64,000 nt of DNA, from assembly GCA_002450155.1 (NCBI GenBank), contig DJYO01000022.1, positions 62,001 through 126,000 of the forward strand. Direction: 5' to 3'. Position numbers and translations under genes: made by a program. Of this stretch, positions 1 through 8,373 are shown piece after piece (the stretch's first letter is position 1; each line of letters opens with the position of its first letter). Origin of the DNA: Mageeibacillus sp. UBA6976 (GTDB lineage Bacteria; Bacillota; Clostridia; Saccharofermentanales; Saccharofermentanaceae). The notes beneath the pieces were generated by a model. The model saw nothing but the letters and a program-made list of their open reading frames with translations, ran no database searches and had not been told where the DNA came from.

Positions 1-437
1 AGAGCGCTCATGGGTATGACCTTGCAGCGCAGCTTCTTCTCTAATGCGTCAAAGTCGATGGAATCGCCGTTCTTTTTGACCAGATCCATCATGTTGACGG
101 CAATAACTGTGGGGATGCCTATCTCGATTATCTGTGTCGTAAGGTAGAGATTTCTCTCGATATTGGTACCATCAACGATATTTATTATCGCATCAGGCTT
201 CTCCTCCACGAGGTAGTTCCTGGCTACAACCTCCTCCAATGTATATGGAGAGAGTGAATATATACCGGGAAGGTCTTGGATTATTACATCCTTGCGTGCC
301 TTAAGCTTACCTTCCTTCTTCTCAACAGTAACGCCGGGCCAGTTGCCGACATACTGATTTGACCCTGTCAGGGCGTTAAATAAAGTTGTCTTGCCGCAGT
401 TTGGATTACCTGCCAGTGCTACATGTATCTCAGCCAT
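1..437 (-). CDS. feoB: Ferrous iron transporter FeoB, N-terminal part (runs off the window)
   Basis: FeoB is the membrane Fe(II) permease with an N-terminal G domain. Only the first ~145 codons are here. They carry the GTPase motifs in order: the P-loop GNPNCGKTTLFN, the switch region VGNWPGVTV, the G3 motif DLPGIYSL and the G4-like NMMD. The ATG at 437 is 10 bp past the second feoA stop, so it is the third gene of a feoA-feoA-feoB operon. The membrane part lies left of position 1. Regulation is probably through the DtxR-type boxes at 929-982. The assignment is certain from the G-domain signature and context. Confidence 0.96.
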   Translation of the reverse strand, partial: MAEIHVALAGNPNCGKTTLFNALTGSNQYVGNWPGVTVEKKEGKLKARKDVIIQDLPGIYSLSPYTLEEVVARNYLVEEKPDAIINIVDGTNIERNLYLTTQIIEIGIPTVIAVNMMDLVKKNGDSIDFDALEKKLRCKVIPMSA

Positions 438-447
438 CTATACCTCC

Positions 448-672
448 TCAGACCAGCTCAACTTCCAGGATATCCGCGTCAGCTTTCCTCAAGGATAACT
501 CAAATCCTCTTACGGTAATCTCTATAGGGTCGCCAAGGGGCGCTACCTTGCGGATAAAGATCTCTGTGTTCTTGGTAATTCCCATATCCATGATCCTGCG
601 CTTGACCGGACCCTGACCGCTGATGCTTATTACCTTGACTGTACTGCCTACTTTACATTCTCTAAGTTTCAT
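448..672 (-). CDS. feoA: FeoA-type SH3-like protein (second copy)
   Basis: A 74-residue single-domain protein with the FeoA/SH3-like pattern: LRECKVGSTVKVISISG at the start, the RRIMDMGI segment, and a C-terminal end with alternating hydrophobic residues. FeoA is a cytosolic accessory protein thought to act on the FeoB G domain. It starts with ATG after an AGGAGGT ribosome site, 17 bp after the first feoA. Tandem feoA genes before feoB are common in Clostridia. The two copies are clearly diverged and are not a recent duplication. Confidence 0.93.
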   Translation of the reverse strand: MKLRECKVGSTVKVISISGQGPVKRRIMDMGITKNTEIFIRKVAPLGDPIEITVRGFELSLRKADADILEVELV

Positions 673-689
673 TTTTTACCTCCTGTGGA

Positions 690-911
690 TCAGCCCGGCT
701 GAACCATTATCTTCTCCGCCAGTTTCTTGGTTATTGCAAGGTGTGATTCTTTGAGATTCACAATAACATCACCATTATTCTGGGATACGATGCTGACGAG
801 TGTTCCCGGCACAAACCCGAGATCCGCCAGATGCTGGCGTGTCGCCTCGTCACCGCTTACGCGGAAAACCATAACCTCTTCTCCGACTTTGCCCATTGCA
901 AGTGGAAACAT
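690..911 (-). CDS. feoA: FeoA-type SH3-like protein (first copy)
   Basis: A 73-residue FeoA-family protein and first gene of the feo operon. It has the family landmarks VGEEVMVFRVSG, then HLADLGFVPGTLVSIV, then a terminal HLAITKKLAEKIMV strand-helix. The ATG at 911 follows a GGAGG site. It is divergent from the DtxR-type regulator at 1056, and the region between holds two operator-like palindromes. Function as a FeoB partner is established for the family. The reason for two FeoA copies is not shown by the sequence. Confidence 0.93.
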   Translation of the reverse strand: MFPLAMGKVGEEVMVFRVSGDEATRQHLADLGFVPGTLVSIVSQNNGDVIVNLKESHLAITKKLAEKIMVQPG

Positions 912-928
912 ACTAACCTCCAGGCCCG

Positions 929-948
929 AAGTTTGACACGACTAACTT
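929..948. promoter_or_regulatory. DtxR-type operator, feo promoter-proximal box (degenerate left half)
   Basis: The 20-bp element reads AAGTTTGA-CACG-ACTAACTT. The right half is identical to that of the ZIP-transporter box at 24755. The left half departs at two bases. It lies 18 bp before the first feoA start, inside the leader. Confidence 0.6.
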
Positions 949-962
949 TCTTAATGTATCAT

Positions 963-982
963 TAGTTAGCCATGACTAATAG
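963..982. promoter_or_regulatory. DtxR-type operator, feo promoter
   Basis: TAGTTAGC-CATG-ACTAATAG has the core TTAGY-N4-RCTAA shared by several boxes in this window. It sits between the divergent feoA and dtxR-like genes, about 50 bp upstream of feoA. It resembles the half-sites of known DtxR/IdeR operators (TTAGGTTAGSCTAACCTAA). Iron-dependent repression of feo is the expected role. Confidence 0.72.
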
Positions 983-1009
983 GCTGAATAAGTTTATCAT
1001 TTTCGGCTG

Positions 1010-1029
1010 TGGTTTGCAACAGCTAATTG
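1010..1029. promoter_or_regulatory. Possible DtxR-type autoregulatory box
   Basis: TGGTTTGC-AACA-GCTAATTG has the same 8-4-8 layout as the other boxes, with one mismatch in the core of the left half (TTTGC for TTAGC). It lies 26 bp before the DtxR-family gene at 1056. Autoregulation is inferred. Confidence 0.35.
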
Positions 1030-1055
1030 AACACGTTTAGAAAGAGGATCTATTT

Positions 1056-1445
1056 ATGGATTGGACAACTGGGTTAGGAAAGTCTGCCGAGGACTATCTT
1101 GAGGCTATGCTCATGCTCAAGGAACAGAACGGATATATAAGATCGGTAGATATCGCAGCGCATCTGGGAGTAACCAAGCCAAGCGTAAGCACCGCCATGA
1201 AAAGACTTAGAGAGAACGGATATATAGAGATGGACCGCACCGGCTATATAACCGTAACTGATAAAGGCATGAGTATCGCCGAGAAGGTCTATACCCGCCA
1301 CAAGACCTTGACCAGGTTATTTGTATCTCTAGGCATAAATCCCAGGACAGCCGAAGACGACGCCTGCTCCATAGAACATGATATATCCGATGAGACCTTC
1401 GATGCCCTGAGAAAACTTACAGAGCAGATCACGGATGAAGAATAA
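1056..1445 (+). CDS. DtxR/MntR-family metal-dependent transcriptional regulator (copy 1)
   Basis: 129 residues: an N-terminal winged helix (recognition helix around GVTKPSVSTAMKRL, residues 38-51) and a metal-binding dimerisation helix region, with no C-terminal SH3 domain. This is MntR size. Aligned with the family, putative metal ligands are D13, E16, H82, C104, E107 and H108. D13 matches MntR D8, whereas C104 matches DtxR C102 rather than MntR E99, giving a hybrid site. It is divergent from feoAAB with operator-like boxes between, so it probably represses feo and itself when Fe(II) or Mn(II) is plentiful. The ATG follows an AGAGGA site. Confidence 0.9.
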   Translation: MDWTTGLGKSAEDYLEAMLMLKEQNGYIRSVDIAAHLGVTKPSVSTAMKRLRENGYIEMDRTGYITVTDKGMSIAEKVYTRHKTLTRLFVSLGINPRTAEDDACSIEHDISDETFDALRKLTEQITDEE

Positions 1446-1460
1446 GTGCAAAACAAAAGA

Positions 1461-1486
1461 GCCCATCTGTTATTAAACAGCGGGCC
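1461..1486 (-). terminator. Intrinsic terminator after the HAD gene
   Basis: Read on the minus strand, a GCCCGCTGTT/AACAGATGGGC stem is followed by TCTTTTGTTTT. It lies just past the HAD gene stop at 1504 and faces the end of the dtxR-like gene, so it may serve both. Confidence 0.75.
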
Positions 1487-1503
1487 CCATGATCATTCCT
1501 TTA

Positions 1504-2232
1504 TCAGTCTAACAGATCGAGCAGCGACTTGATCTCCTGGCAGGGAAGATTCCTTGCCACCGTAGGTGACTGCTCCGTCTGAATGTAGCAGGCTTCAAGT
1601 CCTGCAGCCATGCCGCCCCTTACATCAGCAAATTCATCGTTGCCGATTATAACGGACTCCTTGGCCTTAAGACCCTTCATCGCAGCAGTGAAGAAAGCCT
1701 TGGAAGGCTTCTTTACTCCGATGTCAGAGGAGATGATGATGCCGTCGAACATATCGTAGATACCGAGGCTCTCAAGCTCAGGGACAGTAAATACAGACTG
1801 TGCGTTAGTAAAGATATAAAGCTTCTTGCCCTGATCCTTAAGCTTGGTAAGGAGCTCCTTCGCCCCGGGATAAAGACCTAACTTGCAGATGGATATACAA
1901 CGGAACGTAAGCGCAGCTGCATCGACTTCGGACTGGAAGACCTTGGATCCCTTCTGTGTGAACAGTTCCCTGAATACCTCTGCAAGATCTATCTCTACGT
2001 CCTCTTCTGTGATCTTGCTGGAGCTCTTCTTGGATTTGCCTGCTGCCAGACGCGCCTGCTCGCGGCAAAGCCTGCCGTATTCCTCACGGAATTCATCCTC
2101 GGTATACTCAGCACCCTTCATTGAATAGTATCTGGCCATCGTAGCCCAAAGATAAGGAAGGTTCTCATCAGTACGGATATCTACCAGAGTTCCGTACAGA
2201 TCGAATATGAAATTCTTCTTCTTATCAAACAT
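1504..2232 (-). CDS. HAD-superfamily hydrolase
   Basis: 242 residues with the HAD core: motif I near residue 11 (FDLYGTLVD), motif II IFTNAQSV, a Lys in the VKKPSKAFF segment and motif IV GNDEFADVRGG. Motif I is DxY rather than DxD, as in haloacid-dehalogenase-type and several Clostridial HADs, so the usual second Asp acid/base is replaced. The substrate is unknown. It is the last gene of the long minus-strand run and starts 5 bp after the membrane protein stop, behind an AGGAGGG site. It may be a phosphatase acting on a precursor of the polymer locus, but context is the only support. Confidence 0.85.
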   Translation of the reverse strand: MFDKKKNFIFDLYGTLVDIRTDENLPYLWATMARYYSMKGAEYTEDEFREEYGRLCREQARLAAGKSKKSSSKITEEDVEIDLAEVFRELFTQKGSKVFQSEVDAAALTFRCISICKLGLYPGAKELLTKLKDQGKKLYIFTNAQSVFTVPELESLGIYDMFDGIIISSDIGVKKPSKAFFTAAMKGLKAKESVIIGNDEFADVRGGMAAGLEACYIQTEQSPTVARNLPCQEIKSLLDLLD

Positions 2233-2237
2233 GGCAC

Positions 2238-3923
2238 TTACCCTCCTACTTCGACAAATATATATCTATCATCATAATATATTATTTTACTGTCCGGTTG
2301 CGATATGATTTGCCTCTGCATATCGTCGATTTTTGAGCCATCTTCAGTAAAATCACTGTCTATTATGAGTATTTTACGCGCATTTTCCGGCAGATCCGGG
2401 AAAAGCGTGTAGATTTCGTCTGTTTCCCCTATCCGGTAGATAAGCTTGCCTGTAATGGATATTCTCTGCGGTCCGTTGCAGGCTATCTCCCTCGTAAAGG
2501 AGAAACATACATCATCTTTATCAAGATTATCATACATTATATATTCAAGTGAATAGTCAATGTGATAATCTCGCTCATTTTTGTAATATCCGGGAGCTAC
2601 CGGGTGACCTGTAATGAGCATAAATGCCATAAGCGCGCATATTACGGACGAAGCGCCTAACGGGAGCGCCCTATCCTTAATACCCTTAAATACTATAGCC
2701 CCGTTTAGATCCTTGCCGGTAAAGTAACATATCAGAAGACCTGCTGTAACAAAACACATTATAAGAGGCCAGGAGAGCTTTATCATGGAGAATTCGTGGA
2801 CGCCGCTGTGATTCTTGAGCACCAGGATCTGGGCTACTGGCGCCATACTCCCCAAAAGCAGGATCCTTAATCTGCCGTCTGTAAAGACATCCTTCAGCTT
2901 TTTCTCCCGGATCAGATACCTTACGGCGAGGATCACCGTTATAAGCACGAACAGGGCAAGAAGGATCGCTCTCTTCTTGGAGTCGTCGCAATAAGCCTGC
3001 TTAAAGAACTTCATTATCCCGGCAATGCCGCTGTCGCTTACTCCGGCTTCGCCTTCGTTAGAAACCCTGAGCTTAAACCTGTCAGTCAGGAGCGTGAACC
3101 AGTTATCCGTATAAGACATCTGGATATAGTAGCTTAGGACAGCCAGAAGAGCGGGGCCTGCATAAAGACCCAGCGCCGCAAGATACTTCCCTGCCTTGGA
3201 TCTGCGGATGATGAGCGCAACAAGATCCAGAGCCCAGGCTATGGCGGTCATTATCCAGAAATAGTAATCCACCATGCACCCGCAGTATATGATAACTGCC
3301 TTTATTATCTTGCTTCGGAGCTTAGGATCTCTTATGTCGATATATTCCACCAGCAAAAATGCCAGTATCCAGAATGTTACATACTGATCTGCAAAGAAGA
3401 TATTTGCAAGATAGTAGACATTGACGGGCTGAAGCAGCCAGCAGGAAGCACAGACTGCAGAGGCTATGGATCTGAAAGGCACGGACTTTATCCTAAATCC
3501 TGCCAAAAACAGATAGACGAACCCTGCAAACAAAATGGCATCCATATAGTAGAACAGGCATGCAATGCCCTTAAGAAAGCTTATCCCGATATGACTGTGA
3601 CCGGATATGGCAGCAAGAGCCCAGACTGTAACGATAGTGCCGTTTGGATAGGAGACATAGGGCTCTCTGTCAAGCCCGGCTCTTTCTATCTCATCCGGAT
3701 ATTCGTACATGGTAAAGTGCAGATCTGCCGCGCCTTCGTCAAGCCATTCGTTAACAAACTTGATGGTGGAACCGTTAAGCCAGTTGTGGTAGCCTCCGAG
3801 CCTGGAGAAATTAACCGGGTAGATAAAAGTGATCGTTATCACAAAGACCACTGCCGTGATCGCCAGAGCTGCTACAAAACCCGCTATATCCTGTTTGCGT
3901 GCTAGATCCTGCTTATTATTCAT
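2238..3923 (-). CDS. Polytopic membrane protein, GT-C-like topology
   Basis: About 561 residues with some ten hydrophobic segments, a long loop after the first (residues ~40-95) and a hydrophilic C-terminal tail of ~100 residues. I do not recognise the family with certainty. The layout (first helix, acidic extracytoplasmic loop, many helices) resembles lipid-linked glycosyltransferases or other surface-polymer enzymes. The ATG at 3923 follows an AGGGAA site, is preferred over the TTG at 3938, and overlaps the cytidylate-kinase-like gene by 8 bp, so translation is coupled. A role in the surface polymer pathway is inferred from neighbours. Confidence 0.75.
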   Translation of the reverse strand: MNNKQDLARKQDIAGFVAALAITAVVFVITITFIYPVNFSRLGGYHNWLNGSTIKFVNEWLDEGAADLHFTMYEYPDEIERAGLDREPYVSYPNGTIVTVWALAAISGHSHIGISFLKGIACLFYYMDAILFAGFVYLFLAGFRIKSVPFRSIASAVCASCWLLQPVNVYYLANIFFADQYVTFWILAFLLVEYIDIRDPKLRSKIIKAVIIYCGCMVDYYFWIMTAIAWALDLVALIIRRSKAGKYLAALGLYAGPALLAVLSYYIQMSYTDNWFTLLTDRFKLRVSNEGEAGVSDSGIAGIMKFFKQAYCDDSKKRAILLALFVLITVILAVRYLIREKKLKDVFTDGRLRILLLGSMAPVAQILVLKNHSGVHEFSMIKLSWPLIMCFVTAGLLICYFTGKDLNGAIVFKGIKDRALPLGASSVICALMAFMLITGHPVAPGYYKNERDYHIDYSLEYIMYDNLDKDDVCFSFTREIACNGPQRISITGKLIYRIGETDEIYTLFPDLPENARKILIIDSDFTEDGSKIDDMQRQIISQPDSKIIYYDDRYIFVEVGG

Positions 3924-4521
3924 CTGATTTCCCTGCAAGACACTCGATGATGTCTATGGCCTTGTCTTCTCTGATAGTATCTGTATTTATGCACAGATCA
4001 TATGTCTCGGCATAACCCCATGAAGAGCCACCGAACTGATTATAGTAGGCTTTGCGCTCTTTGTCAGCCTTAAGGACCTTTTTGCGTGCGGCCTTAATAT
4101 CCATGTTCTCCCTTATCATGACATGCTCTATCCTGCTCTCCTCGGATGCAGTGATAAAGATGCTCAGGATATCAAATCTGCCCTTCAGTATCTCATTGGC
4201 TCTCCTGCCGACGATAACGCAGGGGCCCTCGGATGCTATCTTCTCTATGACTTCTCTCTGGGCGTTGGCCGCTATCTGCCTTACTGATGTATAAGCCGGA
4301 TTCATGTAGCCGACAGACATATAAAGAGCAGCGTCGTTTATCTCCTTCTCATCCACGCTGGCAAGATACTTCTCCGTAAGACCGCTGCTCTTGGCCGTCT
4401 CGGCCAGGATCTCGGAATCGTAGTAAGGAATATCAAAGTATGACGCTATCCTGCGTCCTATCGTCCTTCCACCTGCACCGTAGGATCTGCCTATGGTGAT
4501 TATCTTATTGGTACGGTTCAT
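3916..4521 (-). CDS. Cytidylate-kinase-like family protein
   Basis: 201 residues. The P-loop variant TIGRSYGAGGRTIGRRIA near residues 9-26 and the following FDIPYYDSEIL segment are typical of the cytidylate kinase-like family, which is distinct from housekeeping Cmk. A GRRANEILKG motif and an Arg/Lys-rich lid (RENMDIKAARKKVLKADKERK) follow. Family members are often of unknown substrate. In this locus, CMP recycling after a CDP-linked transferase is attractive, because such transferases release CMP. That link is inference. It sits between the YidC-sulfatase fusion and a membrane protein on the same strand. Confidence 0.85.
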   Translation of the reverse strand: MNRTNKIITIGRSYGAGGRTIGRRIASYFDIPYYDSEILAETAKSSGLTEKYLASVDEKEINDAALYMSVGYMNPAYTSVRQIAANAQREVIEKIASEGPCVIVGRRANEILKGRFDILSIFITASEESRIEHVMIRENMDIKAARKKVLKADKERKAYYNQFGGSSWGYAETYDLCINTDTIREDKAIDIIECLAGKSDE

Positions 4522-4594
4522 GGCCTGTCCCCCTTATCTTAACATCTTGCTTCAAGAATACACCCAAACCGGGCTTACGGTAATCGGTAAAGAC

Positions 4595-7153
4595 TTAATT
4601 CACTTCCCCGGAGCTTATCTCCTCCCAGTTATCCTCATTAAACATATCCTGATCTTTGAGTAGGTAGAACCTGGCATTCTCCCCGTAGTAGAAGGTATAG
4701 CCGTTGTTATACCAGATACTGTAGGCAGCAGGCACTTCATCCGTCTGGCAGATAATTATATCCCGGCTCTTAGGATCCATATTAACGCTCTCGCCTGTAG
4801 CAGGATCCCTGGGATCGCTGATAAGGCCTTCCATCGCAAGTGCCGGCGTATCTGCGTTGGTCATAAAGGACGTATCCGTTGTAAAGCCCTGAGCGCCGAA
4901 ATCCTTGACCATAAGGAGGGGGGCGAAGCTTTCGGCATCTATGCCGCTGCCGTCAAATACCAGCTCATTAAAAAGGCCCAGATTCTTGCCGTGGTCAGCT
5001 ACGATTATTATCCTTGTGTTATCATATACACCCTGCTCTCTTAAGTAGTCGAAGTATTCTCCCAGTCTGAAGAGCGCGATGACAAAACAGTCGTAATGGG
5101 ATTCCTGGCGGGTATCCCCGATGGTCAGGGTATGCCTACCATCCGAGATATCGAAGGGGCAATCTGGCAGATTAAGATATTCAAACTGACCGTCCTGGTC
5201 GATGGTGCTCAAGACCGTTATGTCGTGAGCCGTATTGTTATCCATCATGAGGAAGGCATTCTCCGACGAAGAGGAGATCTCGGTCATGTCCTTAAGATGC
5301 AGCAGGACGGAGTATGTCTCTATAAAGGAATCCTGCTCGATATCTCTTGTAAGATAATATCTGCCGCCGTCGTAGAGGTAGTTTGTCATAAACTCCGGAG
5401 CGCACTTCATTATGGAATAGGACAGCAGTTTGCGCTCTCTGAAAGAATCAGTCTGCTCTATCGTCTCATTGTCGCTATAGTAATAACCCTCTACGTTATA
5501 TGCCTCCGTATTTGGGATATCCTTAAAAACGGAATTATCCGGGATAAACTGGTATCCCACATAAGGCAGGTCAAGAAGGGTAACATCGTAACCCTGCCCT
5601 CCGAAGAGAAGCGGCATCATTCGCAGGGCGTCGTCGTGCTTATCCCTGAGAAGCACATCTGACCTCGCGTCCATTGCAAGGGGCGTATAACCGTAACCTC
5701 CGAAAAGGGCCGGCGATGCAAAATTCGTGTTAAGCCCGAAGGATATGGTATTGGGATAGAATGTAAAACCGTCATACATCTCCTCAAGCTTAGGATATTC
5801 GTGCATGGCATAAGGCAGATAGCAGGATACTGCGCGGTCCAGCATAATGACCATTACATTATTGCCTTCAGAAGAGAGTGTTATCCTCGGGGCTGAAGCT
5901 GTGTAATTCTCCTCTGCCATCTTAAGATAGCCATTATATTTTGAGCTTATCGAAGTAATATTTACTACTGACATTATGAGCACGGCTGCTGCCGCAATAC
6001 CGCTCATGACAGAGGTAATCCTTGTCTTGCGGAACAGGAGTATTCCCAGAGCTGCTACCAGCATGACGGCAATTATATTTATCACTATAGAAAGAGCCGT
6101 ATAAGACGGAGCTTTGTCAAATACCATATCTGTATTGATGGTCCCCAGTCCCTTGCCAAAGAACATGTAATCCGTGATAAAGACAAGGGCCAGTACCCAG
6201 TAGATCCCGGACATTACCTTCTTGCCCCTGCCATTTGCGAGGAAATAGAATATCCCTCCCCAGATAACAAAGATGCCTGTTGCGATGCAGATCGGGATAA
6301 GGAGATATCTTGCAGGAGACAAGGGGGCGTTAACATTTATGAATTCAAGGGGAGAATCTGCTATAAATGCCGACGGGATAAGGAGGCCGGTAAATATGGC
6401 CAGGAATAATGCGGGCATAAAAAATGACATATGCTCCTGCGGGGTGCTGCTGTCCTTATTAGGCTTCTCTTTCTTTTTTACAACATGGTTCAGGATGTTC
6501 CTTATAAGGGACAAGACATTATTGCATGTCCAGTAGAGCACAAGACTTGATGGTGAATCGTAGAGCAATACCAAAAATATAAGTGCGACTATATCTATCT
6601 GGATATTGGATTTCTTGGGCATACCTATCGTATAGATAAGACCTGATACTATGTTTATCACTGTCATCAGGATAGGCAGCAGGTTTATGGAGATGCCTCC
6701 TATGGTAATCAGGCCGTCCGGCATGGACAGATCCTTGATGGGACCAAAAGCCGCTCCCTTAAATACCGTATAGAGCAAAAGGAAATTATAAGCTGCCACA
6801 AAGAAAGGAACCTGCAGCACCAGGGATATGGAATTCTTCATTTGGCTTAACGGACTGTAGTTATTCTCCTTGTAGTATGCAGACAGGATCATAAACCTCT
6901 CGTCTCCGCTAAAGACCTTCTTGATGTGCTTTACCGTAGGTTCAAGTTTCTTCTCCAGCTCCCTCTCCTGACGTTCCAGTTTTGCCGCCCTGCTGTACAG
7001 GGGGTTAACAAGGAGGGTAACGCAGATGCTGAATATTATTATTGACAGTCCCGGATTATCCGTGATCTTATAAGCCGTTCCGAATATCACTTCGAACACA
7101 ACCTGAAGAGGCGTTATTATCAGCGCAAATACAACCTTAACAAGTGTGTTCAT
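4595..7153 (-). CDS. YidC/Oxa1-type insertase domain fused to a sulfatase/LTA-synthase-like domain
   Basis: 852 residues in three parts. Residues 1-~225 match a Gram-positive YidC/Oxa1 core: helix, NPLYSRAAKLERQ (R55 is a candidate groove arginine), a charged helical hairpin (60-100), then three helices ending in SLVLYWTCNNVLSLIRN. Residues ~243-405 hold further membrane helices. Residues ~420-852 resemble the extracytoplasmic alkaline-phosphatase-fold domain of LtaS/sulfatases: VMVIMLDR (D439), an NTISFGLNTNFASP segment where the nucleophile would lie, and IIIVADHGKNLG (D720, H721). The upstream stop overlaps its ATG (ATGA), so it is coupled to the CDP-glycerol transferase. Likely role: membrane-bound phosphotransfer or polymerisation of a surface polymer. 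Whether the YidC part inserts proteins is unknown. Confidence 0.88.
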   Translation of the reverse strand: MNTLVKVVFALIITPLQVVFEVIFGTAYKITDNPGLSIIIFSICVTLLVNPLYSRAAKLERQERELEKKLEPTVKHIKKVFSGDERFMILSAYYKENNYSPLSQMKNSISLVLQVPFFVAAYNFLLLYTVFKGAAFGPIKDLSMPDGLITIGGISINLLPILMTVINIVSGLIYTIGMPKKSNIQIDIVALIFLVLLYDSPSSLVLYWTCNNVLSLIRNILNHVVKKKEKPNKDSSTPQEHMSFFMPALFLAIFTGLLIPSAFIADSPLEFINVNAPLSPARYLLIPICIATGIFVIWGGIFYFLANGRGKKVMSGIYWVLALVFITDYMFFGKGLGTINTDMVFDKAPSYTALSIVINIIAVMLVAALGILLFRKTRITSVMSGIAAAAVLIMSVVNITSISSKYNGYLKMAEENYTASAPRITLSSEGNNVMVIMLDRAVSCYLPYAMHEYPKLEEMYDGFTFYPNTISFGLNTNFASPALFGGYGYTPLAMDARSDVLLRDKHDDALRMMPLLFGGQGYDVTLLDLPYVGYQFIPDNSVFKDIPNTEAYNVEGYYYSDNETIEQTDSFRERKLLSYSIMKCAPEFMTNYLYDGGRYYLTRDIEQDSFIETYSVLLHLKDMTEISSSSENAFLMMDNNTAHDITVLSTIDQDGQFEYLNLPDCPFDISDGRHTLTIGDTRQESHYDCFVIALFRLGEYFDYLREQGVYDNTRIIIVADHGKNLGLFNELVFDGSGIDAESFAPLLMVKDFGAQGFTTDTSFMTNADTPALAMEGLISDPRDPATGESVNMDPKSRDIIICQTDEVPAAYSIWYNNGYTFYYGENARFYLLKDQDMFNEDNWEEISSGEVN

Positions 7154-8373
7154 GTATCAGTCCCCTTAAGCTCTCCTAATTTGCGGATAAGATAGTCACA
7201 GGTCCGCTTCGCTCCTTCGCCTCTATGCTGCCAGATCTCTTCTCTGGCTTCCATCCTGGTAGCAGCAAAACCGGGATCATTCAGACTCTTCTCGATAAGA
7301 TCTTTGATATTACTGCTGTTTTCCATCGTAAGACCTATGCCGATCTTCGGGAGCATCCTGATGGACCAGGGCTCGTCTTTGAGGAAGTAGTAGTCGTACT
7401 GCCCTTTGTCGAATTCTATGTCAGCATAGATGACCGGCTTATCGAATATGAAAGCAAAGTCCAGCATGACACCTGAGAAATCAGAGATCATGATATCTGA
7501 TCTCCTTAAACATTCGAAATTGTCTGCATCCCGGTTCCATTCAAGGTTTTCGCTTGCAGGGAACATATCCATAAGATGCTCCATGACCTCCCTGTCAGCC
7601 GTAAAGGACTGGGGATGAGGTCTTATTATCACATGATAACCGGTGTCTATAAGGTTCCTTATCATGTCCTCGCCGTATCTTACCAGGAGACTGGACTTGC
7701 CCCAGGAAGGAGCGAGAAGCACAGTAGTCTTGCCATCTGAAGGAAGCTCTGGCGCTGCCTTGAGCCTTGCGAGCATGTCATCCATATAAGGTATGCCTAC
7801 TATCTCAAGCTCCTTGGCAGGAAGAGATCTTAATTCCTCCAGCTCTCTTATCTGGTCAACCTGTATCTGCCCTGAGAAAAGGATCGCATCGAAGAAATCC
7901 AGCTCGAACATACGGTAAGATGCCGCGTCTCTCGGAGCATGCATTATATGCACGTAGAAATCTGCAAACCTGGATCTCTTCCACTGCAATACGTCAAGTC
8001 CCGGAGTAGTGGCAAATACAACACCTGCATTAAGCATATTTAGCCTTGCAAAACCCTTGTTGCCCTCTCCTATAAACTCGGTCCGAATGTGCCCAAATTC
8101 CGTGGTAAGAGCCGGGTCATCGGCAGATGCCGTAAGAAACAGCGCCTCTTGTCCCCGTCTGTCCAGCTCCTTAAGGATCGGCTTAAATGTAGTCCAGTAC
8201 CTGGCAGAATCCGAATATATGACAAGGGGTGTCTTATCCTTATCCACTTTGCCCCCTCTGCCTGTCTTAAGCTTTATGATAAGAGACCTTCCAAAAAATA
8301 CAACCGCACTTACGGCCCCCATAAGGACTGTAAATAACATGGAACCTGTGCCGGGGTCTATATAAAGAATCAT
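7150..8373 (-). CDS. CDP-glycerol glycerophosphotransferase (TagB/TagF)-family protein
   Basis: 407 residues. An N-terminal hydrophobic segment (residues ~8-35) anchors the protein. The rest is the CDP-glycerol glycerophosphotransferase domain, with VIIRPHPQS (248-256) and SDFSGVMLDFAF (297-308), the HP and D/S motifs of teichoic acid TagB/TagF/TarL enzymes. Family members transfer polyol phosphate from a CDP donor to a membrane-linked acceptor on the cytoplasmic face. It overlaps by 4 bp both the dehydrogenase before it and the YidC-sulfatase gene after it. The donor is not proven to be CDP-glycerol. The adjacent cytidylyltransferase may make another CDP- or CMP-activated group. Confidence 0.92.
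   Translation of the reverse strand: MILYIDPGTGSMLFTVLMGAVSAVVFFGRSLIIKLKTGRGGKVDKDKTPLVIYSDSARYWTTFKPILKELDRRGQEALFLTASADDPALTTEFGHIRTEFIGEGNKGFARLNMLNAGVVFATTPGLDVLQWKRSRFADFYVHIMHAPRDAASYRMFELDFFDAILFSGQIQVDQIRELEELRSLPAKELEIVGIPYMDDMLARLKAAPELPSDGKTTVLLAPSWGKSSLLVRYGEDMIRNLIDTGYHVIIRPHPQSFTADREVMEHLMDMFPASENLEWNRDADNFECLRRSDIMISDFSGVMLDFAFIFDKPVIYADIEFDKGQYDYYFLKDEPWSIRMLPKIGIGLTMENSSNIKDLIEKSLNDPGFAATRMEAREEIWQHRGEGAKRTCDYLIRKLGELKGTDT

Noticed and set aside
5096..5662. Plus-strand frame of ~190 codons inside the YidC-sulfatase gene
   Set aside because: Antisense to the well-supported sulfatase domain, with no ribosome site or domain.
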